From a virus: 49,746 bases of DNA. Positions 1 through 6,380 of the stretch are shown here, one piece after another; positions within the stretch are counted from its first letter, which is position 1, and each line of letters starts with the position of its first letter. A model generated the notes under the pieces. It saw only the letters and a list, made by a program, of their open reading frames with translations, ran no database searches and had not been told where the DNA came from. Both the position numbers and the translations under genes were made by a program. The DNA is taken from IMG/VR virus record IMGVR_UViG_3300031566_000064, positions 1 to 49,746 of that record; one strand, written 5' to 3'.

Positions 1-67
1 TGTCCGTAGGGCTTATAATGATGTCCTTACTTGGATAGAAAATTATATTGATAGTCGATTTGAATAA
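1..67 (+). CDS. 3' end of wrap-around small hypothetical gene
   Basis: This is the last 22 codons of the 56-aa gene read whole at 49511-49681, ending in IDSRFE and TAA. It appears here only because the contig ends overlap and should be counted once. Its stop lies 11 bases before the next ATG, with the ribosome site AAAGGAGC between them, so the two genes are probably co-transcribed. Confidence 0.75.
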   Translation, partial: VRRAYNDVLTWIENYIDSRFE

Positions 68-132
68 AAGGAGCAACCATGAAAGACATTAAAAACATGA
101 CGCCTGAGGAACTACTGGGAGTTGTAGTAGCT
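1..132. repeat. Terminal redundancy (left copy)
   Basis: Bases 1-132 are repeated at 49615-49746 with one difference (127 G, 49741 A, changing Val to Ile in the gene that starts at 79). Such a short repeat at the two contig ends is what an assembler leaves when it closes a circular or circularly permuted phage genome. It could also be a true short direct terminal repeat; read-depth data are needed to tell. Confidence 0.9.
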
Positions 133-375
133 TATAAAGTACGATCAACCAATATAAGATTTAAAGCTCATCAAGAAATCCTATACCGCTTTGCAGTGCT
201 TGAGAAGGCATTGGAATTGAGGGCAGATAGGACGATATCGGTTTGGGAATTTGGGAGTGGCAAAATGCCTACAGATAATGAACGAAATAGCAAGAAAAAA
301 GAAGTAATCCAGCATTTTATGAGCAAGGCAAAAGCAGAACTGGAGAAAGCCGATGAAACCATTGATGGCAAGTGA
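79..375 (+). CDS. Hypothetical protein, 98 aa
   Basis: I do not recognise a family. The protein is charged and predicted helical, rich in Lys, Glu and Arg (for example ILYRFAVLEKALELRAD), with no signal peptide or membrane segment. The ATG at 79 follows AAAGGAGC with good spacing. The next gene starts inside its 3' end at 353, so the two are translationally coupled. The start of this gene is repeated at the right contig end. Confidence 0.7.
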   Translation: MKDIKNMTPEELLGVVVAYKVRSTNIRFKAHQEILYRFAVLEKALELRADRTISVWEFGSGKMPTDNERNSKKKEVIQHFMSKAKAELEKADETIDGK

Positions 376-688
376 TATAGTGTTGGAAGATACAAAGAAA
401 CTTTGCTCTTTGCCCTATCCTAATCATCCAAGAGGTTGCCCAAATGTTAGGAGATGTAGGACTCTTGGGGATTATAAGATATTTGATATAATGAATCCAC
501 TTTATTTAATATACAATTATGGCGAGTATCTTTTTGACGCTGATAATACGGTTGTAGCTCAAATAAGAGGTTGGGGATATTTGACAGAAAATTTTGGGTT
601 ATCTCCAGATGAGACTGTTGAACTACAAAAACAGACATTACGGTTTATAGTTTATGCCTGTAATAAGGCTGTGGAAAGCGAGGAGTGA
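353..688 (+). CDS. Hypothetical cysteine-containing protein, 111 aa
   Basis: The ATG at 353 overlaps the upstream gene and has GGAGA six bases before it. Near the N-terminus is a Cys/Pro-rich patch (residues about 18-35, CSLPYPNHPRGCPNVRRC) that resembles metal-binding loops with a CPN motif, although I cannot tie it to a named family. The rest is mixed alpha/beta with conserved-looking aromatics. It sits in an early-type cluster of small genes. Confidence 0.65.
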   Translation: MKPLMASDIVLEDTKKLCSLPYPNHPRGCPNVRRCRTLGDYKIFDIMNPLYLIYNYGEYLFDADNTVVAQIRGWGYLTENFGLSPDETVELQKQTLRFIVYACNKAVESEE

Positions 689-689
689 G

Positions 690-827
690 ATGACCTTTAA
701 AACAAGATTACTTATCTTAATCGCAATAGCCTTATTCTTTTACGGCTGTTATCTATTGCAAATTCATGGCGACTGGTTCTGGGAAAAGGTGTATAATATT
801 AACACGGAACAGGGGGTAGGAGAATAA
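690..827 (+). CDS. Small single-pass membrane protein, 45 aa
   Basis: The sequence reads MTFKTRLLILIAIALFFYG and then CYLLQIHGDWFWEKV. There is a basic N-terminus, one clear membrane segment (residues about 7-23) and a short polar tail. GCGAGGAG precedes the ATG. Its TAA overlaps the ATG at 827 (TAATG), the same coupling used elsewhere in this genome. No function can be assigned; it could be a small membrane modulator made early in infection. Confidence 0.55.
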   Translation: MTFKTRLLILIAIALFFYGCYLLQIHGDWFWEKVYNINTEQGVGE

Positions 828-915
828 TGTAAAGCGAATCAAAATAGCTTATGTTGTTGAGGACATGGACAGGACGCCCGTTACGATTGGCGTTGAAACA
901 ACCGTGAGGATATGA
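827..915 (+). pseudogene. Small CDS with frame-disrupted start
   Basis: An ATG at 827 overlaps the previous stop (TAATG) and has AGGAG well placed, but the next in-frame codon is broken: ATG TAA. One base out of frame (from 829) an open frame reads VKRIKIAYVVEDMDRTPVTI and continues GVETTVRI to a TGA at 913. One missing base after the ATG would explain this. Either the gene is dead, the assembly has a one-base error, or translation starts at an internal ATG. Confidence 0.4.
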
Positions 916-949
916 GGCTAAAACGATACAACCGGAGGAGGATTGAGAG

Positions 950-1171
950 ATGCACTGGTGTCCAGATTGCGGTGAGGCATGTTTTTGTGATTGTGATGAT
1001 ACAGATTACGGTACTTTTAATTGCAAAATACATGACGGTGTTATATGCAGAGAAGAATTAGAAGAAACTTTGAATAACGAAACGGAGAATGATGATACCG
1101 GGACCTCCTTAACTGAAGAAGAATATAATGAGGAAGCACGGGGTGAAATTCAACGGACCGGAGGTGGATGA
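950..1171 (+). CDS. Small acidic cysteine-rich protein, 73 aa
   Basis: The N-terminus carries CPDCGEACFCDCDD, followed by an acidic tail with many Glu and Asp. The Cys spacing suggests a zinc-binding knuckle, a common build for small phage proteins of unknown role. GGAGGAGG lies before the ATG at 950. Its TGA overlaps the ATG of the next zinc-ribbon gene (1169-1173), so translation is coupled. Confidence 0.7.
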   Translation: MHWCPDCGEACFCDCDDTDYGTFNCKIHDGVICREELEETLNNETENDDTGTSLTEEEYNEEARGEIQRTGGG

Positions 1172-1485
1172 TGGCTGCTTGTGTAATGTGTGGAAGCCTT
1201 ATACCTGACGGGCAAAGAACTTGCTCAATGTGCTATGGTGATATTGAACATGGAAATGATAATTACTGTGAATGCTCCCCTACCTTACGGAAGGGGCTTC
1301 TAAACCGAAGTTAGAGACTGCATTCCCAGTCTCAAAATATTGTAAGCATAGTCTTAATATATGTGCTTATTGATTAAAAGTCAAGAACAATTTAACGGCT
1401 GTATCCCCGCCCTTTCGGACAGGGTTTTAGCCCATATACAGATAAAGATTGGGCTGAAAAAGAAGACGATAGAAGAGAAGAATAA
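1171..1485 (+). pseudogene. Zinc-ribbon gene interrupted by miniature TnpB element
   Basis: The ATG at 1171 starts a zinc ribbon with two CxxC pairs (CVMCG at residues 4-8; CSMC at 18-21). As the DNA stands, the frame runs into the inserted element and ends at 1314 (47 aa, tail CSPTLRKGLLNRS encoded by the element). If 1268-1441 is removed exactly, codon 33 becomes TAT and the frame continues YKDWAEKEDDRREE to a TAA at 1483-1485, an acidic tail of the kind expected for such a protein. The Cys pairs lie before the insertion, so a truncated product may still fold. Confidence 0.75.
1268..1441 (-). mobile_element. Miniature TnpB element, copy 1 (174 bp)
   Basis: This is an internally deleted relative of the element at 34086-35311, in the opposite orientation. 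Read on the minus strand it has the left-end hairpin (1391-1416 region), a stretch matching the tnpB leader up to ATGCTTA, then a jump to the last tnpB codons, the scaffold hairpin (1313-1333 region) and the right-end hairpin ending in GCATTCAC. TTTAT (minus strand, 1442-1446) precedes the left end, as in the other two elements. It differs from copy 2 at three positions. There is no target duplication, as expected for the IS200/IS605 group. Confidence 0.88.
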
Positions 1486-1505
1486 ACGAAAGAAAAGGAA
1501 TGATT

Positions 1506-1910
1506 ATGATACAGACCTTAATTATACCGAACAGACTGCCCGGCATGAATGATATTATCGCAGCTGCACATAACAGGCACGGAAATTTCAGCAAGTATGC
1601 CGAAATGAAAAAGCGATACGGACTTGAGATAATACTGCTCATTAAAACGCAATGCCTAAGACCGATTACCGTTCCTGTCGATATTGATTTTCATTGGTAT
1701 GAAGATAATATAAAAGGCAAAAAAAGAGATAAAGACAATATTTCTGCGGGTAAGAAATTTGTGCTGGATGCTCTTGTTGACTCTGGAATTATCAGAGATG
1801 ATGACTGGAAACAAATCAATACGTTTACTGATCACTTTCACTCTGTAAATGAGGATAAGGTTAGGATAATTTTAAACTATGAGGAGGAATTATGCCTGAA
1901 GATAAGATGA
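1506..1910 (+). CDS. rusA: RusA-like Holliday junction resolvase
   Basis: RusA-family endonucleases are dimers that cut four-way DNA junctions using clustered Asp residues. Here the diagnostic stretch is KKRDKDNISAGKKFVLDALV (residues about 72-91) followed by DSGIIRDDDW, giving the metal-binding Asp set and the catalytic Lys. The length of 134 aa is normal. I chose ATG 1506 because AAGGA at 1495-1499 is correctly spaced for it, while the ATG at 1500 touches the ribosome site. It probably resolves recombination or replication intermediates before packaging, together with the Rad52-like protein and exonuclease at 39.6-41.2 kb. Confidence 0.85.
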   Translation: MIQTLIIPNRLPGMNDIIAAAHNRHGNFSKYAEMKKRYGLEIILLIKTQCLRPITVPVDIDFHWYEDNIKGKKRDKDNISAGKKFVLDALVDSGIIRDDDWKQINTFTDHFHSVNEDKVRIILNYEEELCLKIR

Positions 1911-2308
1911 CGTTGTTTTCTGTAATGCAGCAAGGTAAGTTGATGGTAACTATCAAAGTTGACGGATCAGTTGTTATCGCTCCCGGAGTCAGTCTTGATG
2001 ATGCGGCGAAAGCATTCTGGGTCGCAGTTGAAAAGCACGGACATGAGAGATTTAATGAGGCTGTTGAGGAATATCCGAAAGTTATCGGAAACAAGGAAGA
2101 TACTCCGCATCCGGCGGACGAGTTCGATCCGATTGAGGATATGCTATTGAGTGTTTATGATAGAAGTGAATCTTTTTTGAATAACAAAATGTCAACTCCG
2201 GGTCCCGTAGCCTCAAGAGAACAAAAACCGATACTTGAAATGCTCGGAGTTCTCGCGAAATGTTCGCTTTATCTATTGCGGGAAATCAAGAGGCCGAAAA
2301 TCAACTAA
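1892..2308 (+). CDS. Hypothetical protein, 138 aa
   Basis: GAGGAGGAATT stands just before the ATG at 1892, which overlaps the resolvase 3' end. The N-terminus looks like a small beta-sheet (KLMVTIKVDGSVVIAPGVSL) followed by an amphipathic helix (DDAAKAFWVAVEKHG). The middle is acidic and the C-terminus helical. I do not recognise it. Its position between the resolvase and the PP-loop enzyme suggests an early DNA-metabolism role, which is inference only. Confidence 0.7.
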   Translation: MPEDKMTLFSVMQQGKLMVTIKVDGSVVIAPGVSLDDAAKAFWVAVEKHGHERFNEAVEEYPKVIGNKEDTPHPADEFDPIEDMLLSVYDRSESFLNNKMSTPGPVASREQKPILEMLGVLAKCSLYLLREIKRPKIN

Positions 2309-2325
2309 TACCTACAGGCAAGTAA

Positions 2326-3105
2326 ATGGCACTAATCGAATACGACATATTTGATGGCAAAGTTGACAGAGTTCAGGTTGCCATAGAACGGTTGCAGACG
2401 TTTGAACCGCCCGAAGGATATTATCTTGCGTTTTCTGGTGGCAAGGATAGTATTACAGTCTATCGGCTTGCGGAAATGTCGGGGGTAAAGTTCGATGCTC
2501 ATTTCAATCTTACCACAGTTGACCCACCGGAACTTGTGTATTTCATACGAGAGAATTATCCGACAGTTGAAGTGCATAAGCCTAAAATGTCAATGTGGCA
2601 ATTAATACCAACAAAGCTAATGCCACCGTCAAGGATGGTAAGGTATTGTTGTCAATACTTAAAAGAGGGTGGCGGTAACGGTAGAAATGTTATAACTGGC
2701 ATTAGACAAGCAGAGGGTTCAAGGAGAAAAAATAGAAGATTATTTGAAATTTGCCGACAAAATAAAACAAAACACTTTCTTAATCCGATTATAGATTGGT
2801 TAGATAAAGATGTGTGGGACTTTATACATCAGCAGAAATTAAAATATTGCAAATTATATGACGAAGGTTATAAGAGAATCGGGTGTATTTTATGCCCTCT
2901 GGCAAACAAAAAGAGCAAGGAAGAATATATAAAAAAGTACCCTAAATATTATCAAGCCTATTTAAGAGCATTTGGTAGAATGTTAGAAGAAAGAGATAGA
3001 AGAGGATTAGAAACAGTTGCATGGGAAACAGCACAAGAGGTAATGGACTGGTGGATAAGTGATAAAGATAACACAGACCCAGACCAAACGGTAATGTTTG
3101 AATAA
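2326..3105 (+). CDS. PP-loop ATP pyrophosphatase, PAPS-reductase-like
   Basis: The PP-loop SGGKDS (residues 37-42) binds ATP and adenylates a substrate in this superfamily (PAPS reductase, DndC and IbrA relatives). Downstream are a CC pair (RYCCQYLK, about 106-113), the conserved GIRQAEGSRR, and a Cys cluster (YCKLYDEGYKRIGCILCPL) that could hold an Fe-S cluster, as in DndC-like proteins. The 259-aa length fits. The ribosome site before ATG 2326 is weak. No DndA, B, D or E partner lies nearby, so phosphorothioation cannot be concluded; a base or nucleotide modification role is possible. Confidence 0.8.
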   Translation: MALIEYDIFDGKVDRVQVAIERLQTFEPPEGYYLAFSGGKDSITVYRLAEMSGVKFDAHFNLTTVDPPELVYFIRENYPTVEVHKPKMSMWQLIPTKLMPPSRMVRYCCQYLKEGGGNGRNVITGIRQAEGSRRKNRRLFEICRQNKTKHFLNPIIDWLDKDVWDFIHQQKLKYCKLYDEGYKRIGCILCPLANKKSKEEYIKKYPKYYQAYLRAFGRMLEERDRRGLETVAWETAQEVMDWWISDKDNTDPDQTVMFE

Positions 3106-3121
3106 CAAAAGAGGAGAAAAA

Positions 3122-3466
3122 ATGATAATTATCACGCATGACGGGAATCAGACAGTTTTTGCAGAATATGATGAAAATGATATAAAAGCCGAGTTCACTA
3201 CAAAGAAAATGATTAAATTTAAAGATGCGTCCGGAGAAATTAAAGATGAGGAGTTTGAGTTCAAGTGTATTGTTGCAGGCAAAATAAGCATGGCCGGTTT
3301 TGAAAACAAAGTTCTTTCCAAAGAGAAAATAAAGGGACTTATCGGTGATTGTGCTGATGGTGAAGATTTCATGGAAAAAATATATACAGGCGGGAAGATA
3401 CCAGTCAGAACACTCATAACTCCCAAAATGCAAAATCCTGTTGGCCGGAAACCGTTTACAGCATAA
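3122..3466 (+). CDS. Hypothetical protein, 114 aa
   Basis: ATG 3122 follows GAGGAG (3111-3116); the upstream in-frame ATG at 3098 lacks a ribosome site. The protein is short and mixed: a beta-rich first half with many Phe and Lys (AEFTTKKMIKFKDASGEIK), then FKCIVAGKISMAGFENKVLS. No signal peptide, membrane segment or catalytic motif is visible, and I do not recognise a family. Confidence 0.65.
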   Translation: MIIITHDGNQTVFAEYDENDIKAEFTTKKMIKFKDASGEIKDEEFEFKCIVAGKISMAGFENKVLSKEKIKGLIGDCADGEDFMEKIYTGGKIPVRTLITPKMQNPVGRKPFTA

Positions 3467-3521
3467 GAGGTATATTGCAAGCATGAACCGTATTTAGCAC
3501 AACTCAAACTGGAGTTATGAT

Positions 3522-3833
3522 ATGAAACTCGTATATATAGCCGGTGCGTATCGAGGTGATGGCAAGCTTGATACAATTTATGAGAATATTCAAACTGCGA
3601 GAAAATATGCTAAGAAATATTGGGAACTCGGTTATGCTGTTATATGTCCCCACATGAATTCAGCACTTATGGATGGGGTATGTGATGATAAAATATTTCT
3701 TGATGGTGATATTGAAATACTGAAGCGGTGTGATATTATCGTAATGTTACCTAATTGGGAACAGAGTGATGGGGCTACAAAAGAAGTCTACGAAGCCTGG
3801 GAAAACGGGCTCGAAATCATTTATGAGGATTAA
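3522..3833 (+). CDS. DUF4406-like nucleoside-deoxyribosyltransferase-fold protein
   Basis: The start MKLVYIAGAYRG, the central CPHMN, and DGDIEILKRCDIIVMLPNWE followed by QSDGATKE are the hallmarks of the DUF4406 group. This group shares the Rossmann-like fold of nucleoside 2-deoxyribosyltransferases. Phage members are usually small (about 100 aa), as here (103 aa). The substrate is unknown; a role in nucleotide salvage or base exchange is inferred from the fold only. A GGAG-type site precedes ATG 3522. Confidence 0.75.
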   Translation: MKLVYIAGAYRGDGKLDTIYENIQTARKYAKKYWELGYAVICPHMNSALMDGVCDDKIFLDGDIEILKRCDIIVMLPNWEQSDGATKEVYEAWENGLEIIYED

Positions 3834-3834
3834 T

Positions 3835-4008
3835 GTGAAAGAGAAGAATCTTAAAAAACGTGTTATGCTTGCCTGTTCTGTAAAACACGGTACCGTAGTA
3901 TTTAATAATCCGGTCGGATTCGATGAAATTACTAAGACACACTACGGTCTAACGAAAGGAAGTTCGGATTTAATCGGCTGGCGGAAACCCGATAGAAGCT
4001 ATCAATAA
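3835..4008 (+). pseudogene. Truncated VRR-NUC nuclease, N-terminal part
   Basis: From GTG 3835 (GAGGA five bases upstream) the frame gives KEKNLKKRVMLACSVKHGT and ends with HYGLTKGSSDLIGWRKPDR. That is the VRR-NUC signature up to GSSDLIG, but the following core strand with the ExK catalytic residues and the conserved C-terminal half are missing; the frame stops after 57 codons. VRR-NUC proteins are usually about 90-130 aa. A deletion joining this gene to the next one (from 3974) is the simplest reading. Confidence 0.65.
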
Positions 4009-4312
4009 TTGGATTGATAAAAACATTAACAGCTACACAAAGGCAGTTAATGATAACGGAAACCGCATTAAAAAACTCAATAATATTAAAAAGCGGCTGA
4101 AATACAAAAGAAAACGGCAGTCTGTTTTTGATGAAATGCTTAAAACTATTATCAAGGCAGCAGAGGGAAGAATATATTCGGCAAAGCGGAAGTTAAAGAT
4201 ATATAAAAAGGCAAAGAGTATATTAAAAGATTATTCGTATGAAGAAGAATGGCCACCATCAATATCTCAAACACTATTGGGAGTTAAATTCAGTAAAGAG
4301 CCGGCATATTAA
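3974..4312 (+). pseudogene. Headless coiled-coil gene downstream of VRR-NUC
   Basis: An open frame of 112 codons runs from a stop at 3971-3973 to TAA 4310-4312 with no ATG, GTG or TTG near its beginning. It encodes a Lys-rich coiled coil (EAINNWIDKNINSYTKAVND, then RIKKLNNIKKRLKYKRKR) and ends SISQTLLGVKFSKEPAY. The first internal ATG (4136) would give only 58 aa. It looks like a gene that lost its start in the same deletion that cut the VRR-NUC gene. Its stop overlaps the ATG at 4312 (TAATG), so ribosome traffic through it may still matter. Confidence 0.5.
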
Positions 4313-4506
4313 TGGTTAAGCGGGGAGAAAATTATAACGGAAATATGTTCTCGACTTGCCATAAAGCAAGGGAGGCTAAAATACTGAGTAAATATAGGTT
4401 TGACGATGGTGAACGGCTAAAGATGGCGGAACTCGGTTGTATGCGGATATTGGCGTTTAAAAGATATATGCAGAATATAAGGTTAAGTTCACAACTTGAG
4501 ATATAA
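4312..4506 (+). CDS. Small basic hypothetical protein, 64 aa
   Basis: The ATG at 4312 overlaps the upstream TAA. The protein is basic (pattern FSTCHKAREAKILSKYRFDD then GERLKMAELGCMRILAFKRY) and mostly helical; it could bind nucleic acid, but no family is recognised. It is the last gene of the first cluster, before the two non-coding RNA units. Confidence 0.5.
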   Translation: MVKRGENYNGNMFSTCHKAREAKILSKYRFDDGERLKMAELGCMRILAFKRYMQNIRLSSQLEI

Positions 4507-4529
4507 AGAAATCAGGATTAAAAATATCC

Positions 4530-4558
4530 TTGACAAAATCAAGGTTATATTGTAGTAT
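4530..4558 (+). promoter_or_regulatory. Sigma70-type promoter for RNA unit 1
   Basis: TTGACA (4530-4535), a 17-bp spacer and TAGTAT (4553-4558). The predicted start is near 4565. The same -35/17 bp architecture occurs at 4655, 38023 and 44791. Confidence 0.65.
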
Positions 4559-4564
4559 TCATAT

Positions 4565-4651
4565 AAATTGTCGGTGGACGGAAAACCACTTAAAAAAACC
4601 TTTCATTCCCGAGCAGAGGGTAGGTGTTGCCAGAGCACCTGCCCTCTTTTT
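4565..4651 (+). ncRNA. Short terminated transcript, RNA unit 1
   Basis: Between the promoter at 4530 and the terminator ending at 4651 lie about 87 nt without a credible reading frame. A small GTGG/CCAC hairpin (about 4574-4589) is followed by an unpaired A-rich stretch and then the terminator stem. A phage-encoded small RNA or a highly attenuated leader fits. The boundaries are estimated from promoter and terminator positions. Confidence 0.5.
4616..4651 (+). terminator. Intrinsic terminator of RNA unit 1
   Basis: An 11-bp stem GAGGGTAGGTG (4616-4626) pairs with CACCTGCCCTC (4636-4646) with one G-T wobble and a 9-nt loop, followed by five T residues. The next promoter's -35 box begins four bases later, so the unit is sharply bounded. 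Confidence 0.85.
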
Positions 4652-4654
4652 ATC

Positions 4655-4683
4655 TTGACAAGCGGAGGATTGTTGTTTATACT
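4655..4683 (+). promoter_or_regulatory. Sigma70-type promoter for RNA unit 2
   Basis: TTGACA (4655-4660), a 17-bp spacer and TATACT (4678-4683): a near-consensus promoter directly abutting the terminator of RNA unit 1. Confidence 0.8.
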
Positions 4684-4689
4684 GGTTGT

Positions 4690-4845
4690 GTAGAAAGAAG
4701 GAAACAATCATGGAACGTTTTAAAGACACGACACGGCTTATTTTTTTTGGCAAAAATCAAATTATATATATGAAACGTGGCTCTCCTACCCTTAGGGGTA
4801 TATCAGGTGTTTCCATGCATCTGCTTCTGGGCCACGTTTCTTTTT
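4690..4845 (+). ncRNA. Structured leader or small RNA, unit 2
   Basis: The transcript from 4655/4683 would end at a perfect 10-bp stem, GAAACGTGGC (4772-4781) with GCCACGTTTC (4831-4840), followed by TTTTT. The stem closes a 49-nt loop containing a further small hairpin (ACCCTTAGGGGT, 4788-4799), so it is a branched structure rather than a simple terminator. An SD-preceded ATG at 4710 opens a 58-codon frame across it (stop 4884-4886), which may be a leader peptide or chance. It lies directly upstream of the replication-organiser-like gene and could control it. Confidence 0.5.
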
Positions 4846-4864
4846 ATTTAGATGGATGTATATT

Positions 4865-5422
4865 ATGCGCTGGTTCAAGCATCTAACAGGCAGTCTAAAG
4901 GACCCTATGATTTCAGATTTAATTTCTGAATTTGGTGGCGATGGTTATCTTGTATTTTTCGGTATATTAGATATGATGGCAGAAGATTTTAATGAAGATA
5001 ATCCGGGAATATCAACTTTTTCTTCACAATATTTAACTAAAAACTTGCAGGTTTCTCGACAGAAACTTGTCAAAATTCTATCGTTTTTACAAAATTATCC
5101 GAAAAAAAATGGTAAGATATTGCACGAAATCAATGGGAATAATATCACGCTTAACTGTGTTAGATTAAAAGAGTTGGCTGATAATTGGACAAAAAAACTA
5201 CTGCGAAGTAACTTTAAAGTAACTACATCACAAGAAGAAGAAGTAGAAGAAGAAGTAAAAAAAGATATAAAAGAAAAAGAAAACTCGAATAAAGATAAAC
5301 CAGAAAAGCAACCCGATAATCACGATTATATTTATAAATGCGATAGTTGCGGTGCAGGATACGGCTCAGTAACTTCTTTAAAGCATTTCTGCGGTGGAAC
5401 ATTTAGAAAGGTGAAAGTATGA
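4865..5422 (+). CDS. Replication organiser-like protein with zinc ribbon
   Basis: The N-terminal 100 residues (MRWFKHLTGSLKDPMISDL, FGGDGYLVFFGILDMMAEDF, LTKNLQVSRQKLVKILSF) resemble the winged-helix N-terminal domain of phage replication organisers of the Lin1244/DUF4373 type. A highly charged linker (about 125-150) leads to a C-terminal zinc ribbon (CDSCGAG then HFCGG). I chose ATG 4865 because MRWFKH is the usual start of relatives; ATG 4856 is in frame nine bases upstream. It probably helps load the host helicase at the phage origin. A second, different initiator lies at 42080. Confidence 0.65.
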   Translation: MRWFKHLTGSLKDPMISDLISEFGGDGYLVFFGILDMMAEDFNEDNPGISTFSSQYLTKNLQVSRQKLVKILSFLQNYPKKNGKILHEINGNNITLNCVRLKELADNWTKKLLRSNFKVTTSQEEEVEEEVKKDIKEKENSNKDKPEKQPDNHDYIYKCDSCGAGYGSVTSLKHFCGGTFRKVKV

Positions 5423-5577
5423 AAAGTACAATTAGAACTGTTGAATTTATATGTAAAATGTGTGGTGAGCTTTTAAAGGCTTATTACATCAATACAAAAG
5501 ATGAAGATGAAACAGTAGAATGTTCATATTGTCAGTACGAGAACACTCTAAAAGATATACTTGATAACGAGCTATGA
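5419..5577 (+). CDS. Small zinc-ribbon protein, 52 aa
   Basis: ATG 5419 overlaps the previous stop (ATGA). Two CxxC pairs (CKMCGE at about 12-17; CSYCQY at about 39-44) frame a single zinc-ribbon knuckle. The body is acidic. Such mini-ribbons occur throughout this genome; the target is unknown. Confidence 0.65.
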   Translation: MKSTIRTVEFICKMCGELLKAYYINTKDEDETVECSYCQYENTLKDILDNEL

Positions 5578-5611
5578 GAAAGGTGAGGGCATGATTGAAA
5601 CCAATATTGTC

Positions 5612-5640
5612 TTGACAATTACGATAATGTTTATTATCTA
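5612..5640 (+). promoter_or_regulatory. Probable promoter for the packaging operon
   Basis: TTGACA (5612-5617), a 17-bp spacer and TATCTA (5635-5640) lie in the 130-bp gap before the PLD-fold and terminase genes. A 16-codon open frame (5591-5641) overlaps it and is probably not a gene. The -10 box is imperfect. Confidence 0.5.
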
Positions 5641-5659
5641 ATACATATCGGAGGACGAG

Positions 5660-5701
5660 ATGACGGCTTATAAAACTAAACATAACATAGTGTTGAAATA
5701 G
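5660..5701 (+). CDS. Possible 13-codon leader peptide
   Basis: CGGAGGACGAG precedes ATG 5660, which opens the tiny frame MTAYKTKHNIVLK ending in TAG seven bases before the next gene's ATG. The strong ribosome site is the main evidence. It may be a leader peptide that feeds ribosomes into the PLD-fold gene, or the remnant of a lost gene. Confidence 0.3.
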   Translation: MTAYKTKHNIVLK

Positions 5702-5708
5702 GTATATT

Positions 5709-6380
5709 ATGGGGACTGAAATTAATATAAAAGATATGCTGAAAGTTGAAATACCGAAAGAATTTAATACTCTGAGCTATATGGGAAAGCAGCTTGAGAA
5801 TACAAGCATGGTTAAAGAGAAAATTATTGCCGTTAATACTCAACACAAAATGACCCGCATTCATCTCAAGGCGAAAAAGAAAAATGAAGTCAAACTTGAA
5901 CATTTGCATCAACTGTTACCGAACATTCCAGATGTAAATTGCTCTTACCATATTATTTCAAGTGGTAACTTTGTCTTTTGGACATACGTTCCGCACCTGA
6001 TAAAGCTTGCCGGAAGATTCGATGAGTTTTACTGTAGCACATGGACCATGAATAGGCCAATTGCACACGAAATGCTTGAACTATATGATGCAGGAAAGTT
6101 TGGTAAAATCTCTTTACTGACGGGGAGGTATTTCAAGCAACGCGAAACCGCCGTATATGCGTATATTTTGGACGGACTGTTGACACGTGGTCAAAGATAC
6201 GTTGCATTTAAAAATCATACCAAGCTAATATTGCTTGGGAATAAGGACTGTAAGCTGGTCATAGAAGGGTCCGCAAACCTCACTGCGAACCCAAGGGCGG
6301 AGCAGTTTATCTTAACTAATCACAAAGGTTTATATGATTTCAATAGAGATTGGATGGAGGATATGTTTAATGTCAAATGA
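5709..6380 (+). CDS. Phospholipase D-fold (PLD-like) protein
   Basis: The C-terminal half holds an HxK-type motif (NHTKLILLG, His170 and Lys172) and, 15 residues on, GSANLTANPRAEQF. Together these give one half of a PLD/HKD nuclease active site; the Asp of a classic HKD motif is shifted (GNKDCK). One motif per chain is usual for bacterial nucleases that dimerise. The gene ends inside the small terminase gene, so the two are made together; PLD-like proteins in this position are recurrent in phages, but their job is unproven. I infer a nuclease acting with packaging. Confidence 0.7.
   Translation: MGTEINIKDMLKVEIPKEFNTLSYMGKQLENTSMVKEKIIAVNTQHKMTRIHLKAKKKNEVKLEHLHQLLPNIPDVNCSYHIISSGNFVFWTYVPHLIKLAGRFDEFYCSTWTMNRPIAHEMLELYDAGKFGKISLLTGRYFKQRETAVYAYILDGLLTRGQRYVAFKNHTKLILLGNKDCKLVIEGSANLTANPRAEQFILTNHKGLYDFNRDWMEDMFNVK

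Noticed and set aside
1361-1552. 63-aa frame across the miniature element
   Set aside because: It is composed of element end sequence and the broken zinc-ribbon tail in a wrong frame.
4710-4886. 58-codon frame across RNA unit 2 as a normal gene
   Set aside because: It has a fair ribosome site but runs through the closing stem and T run and into the start of the next gene; kept only as a possible leader peptide.
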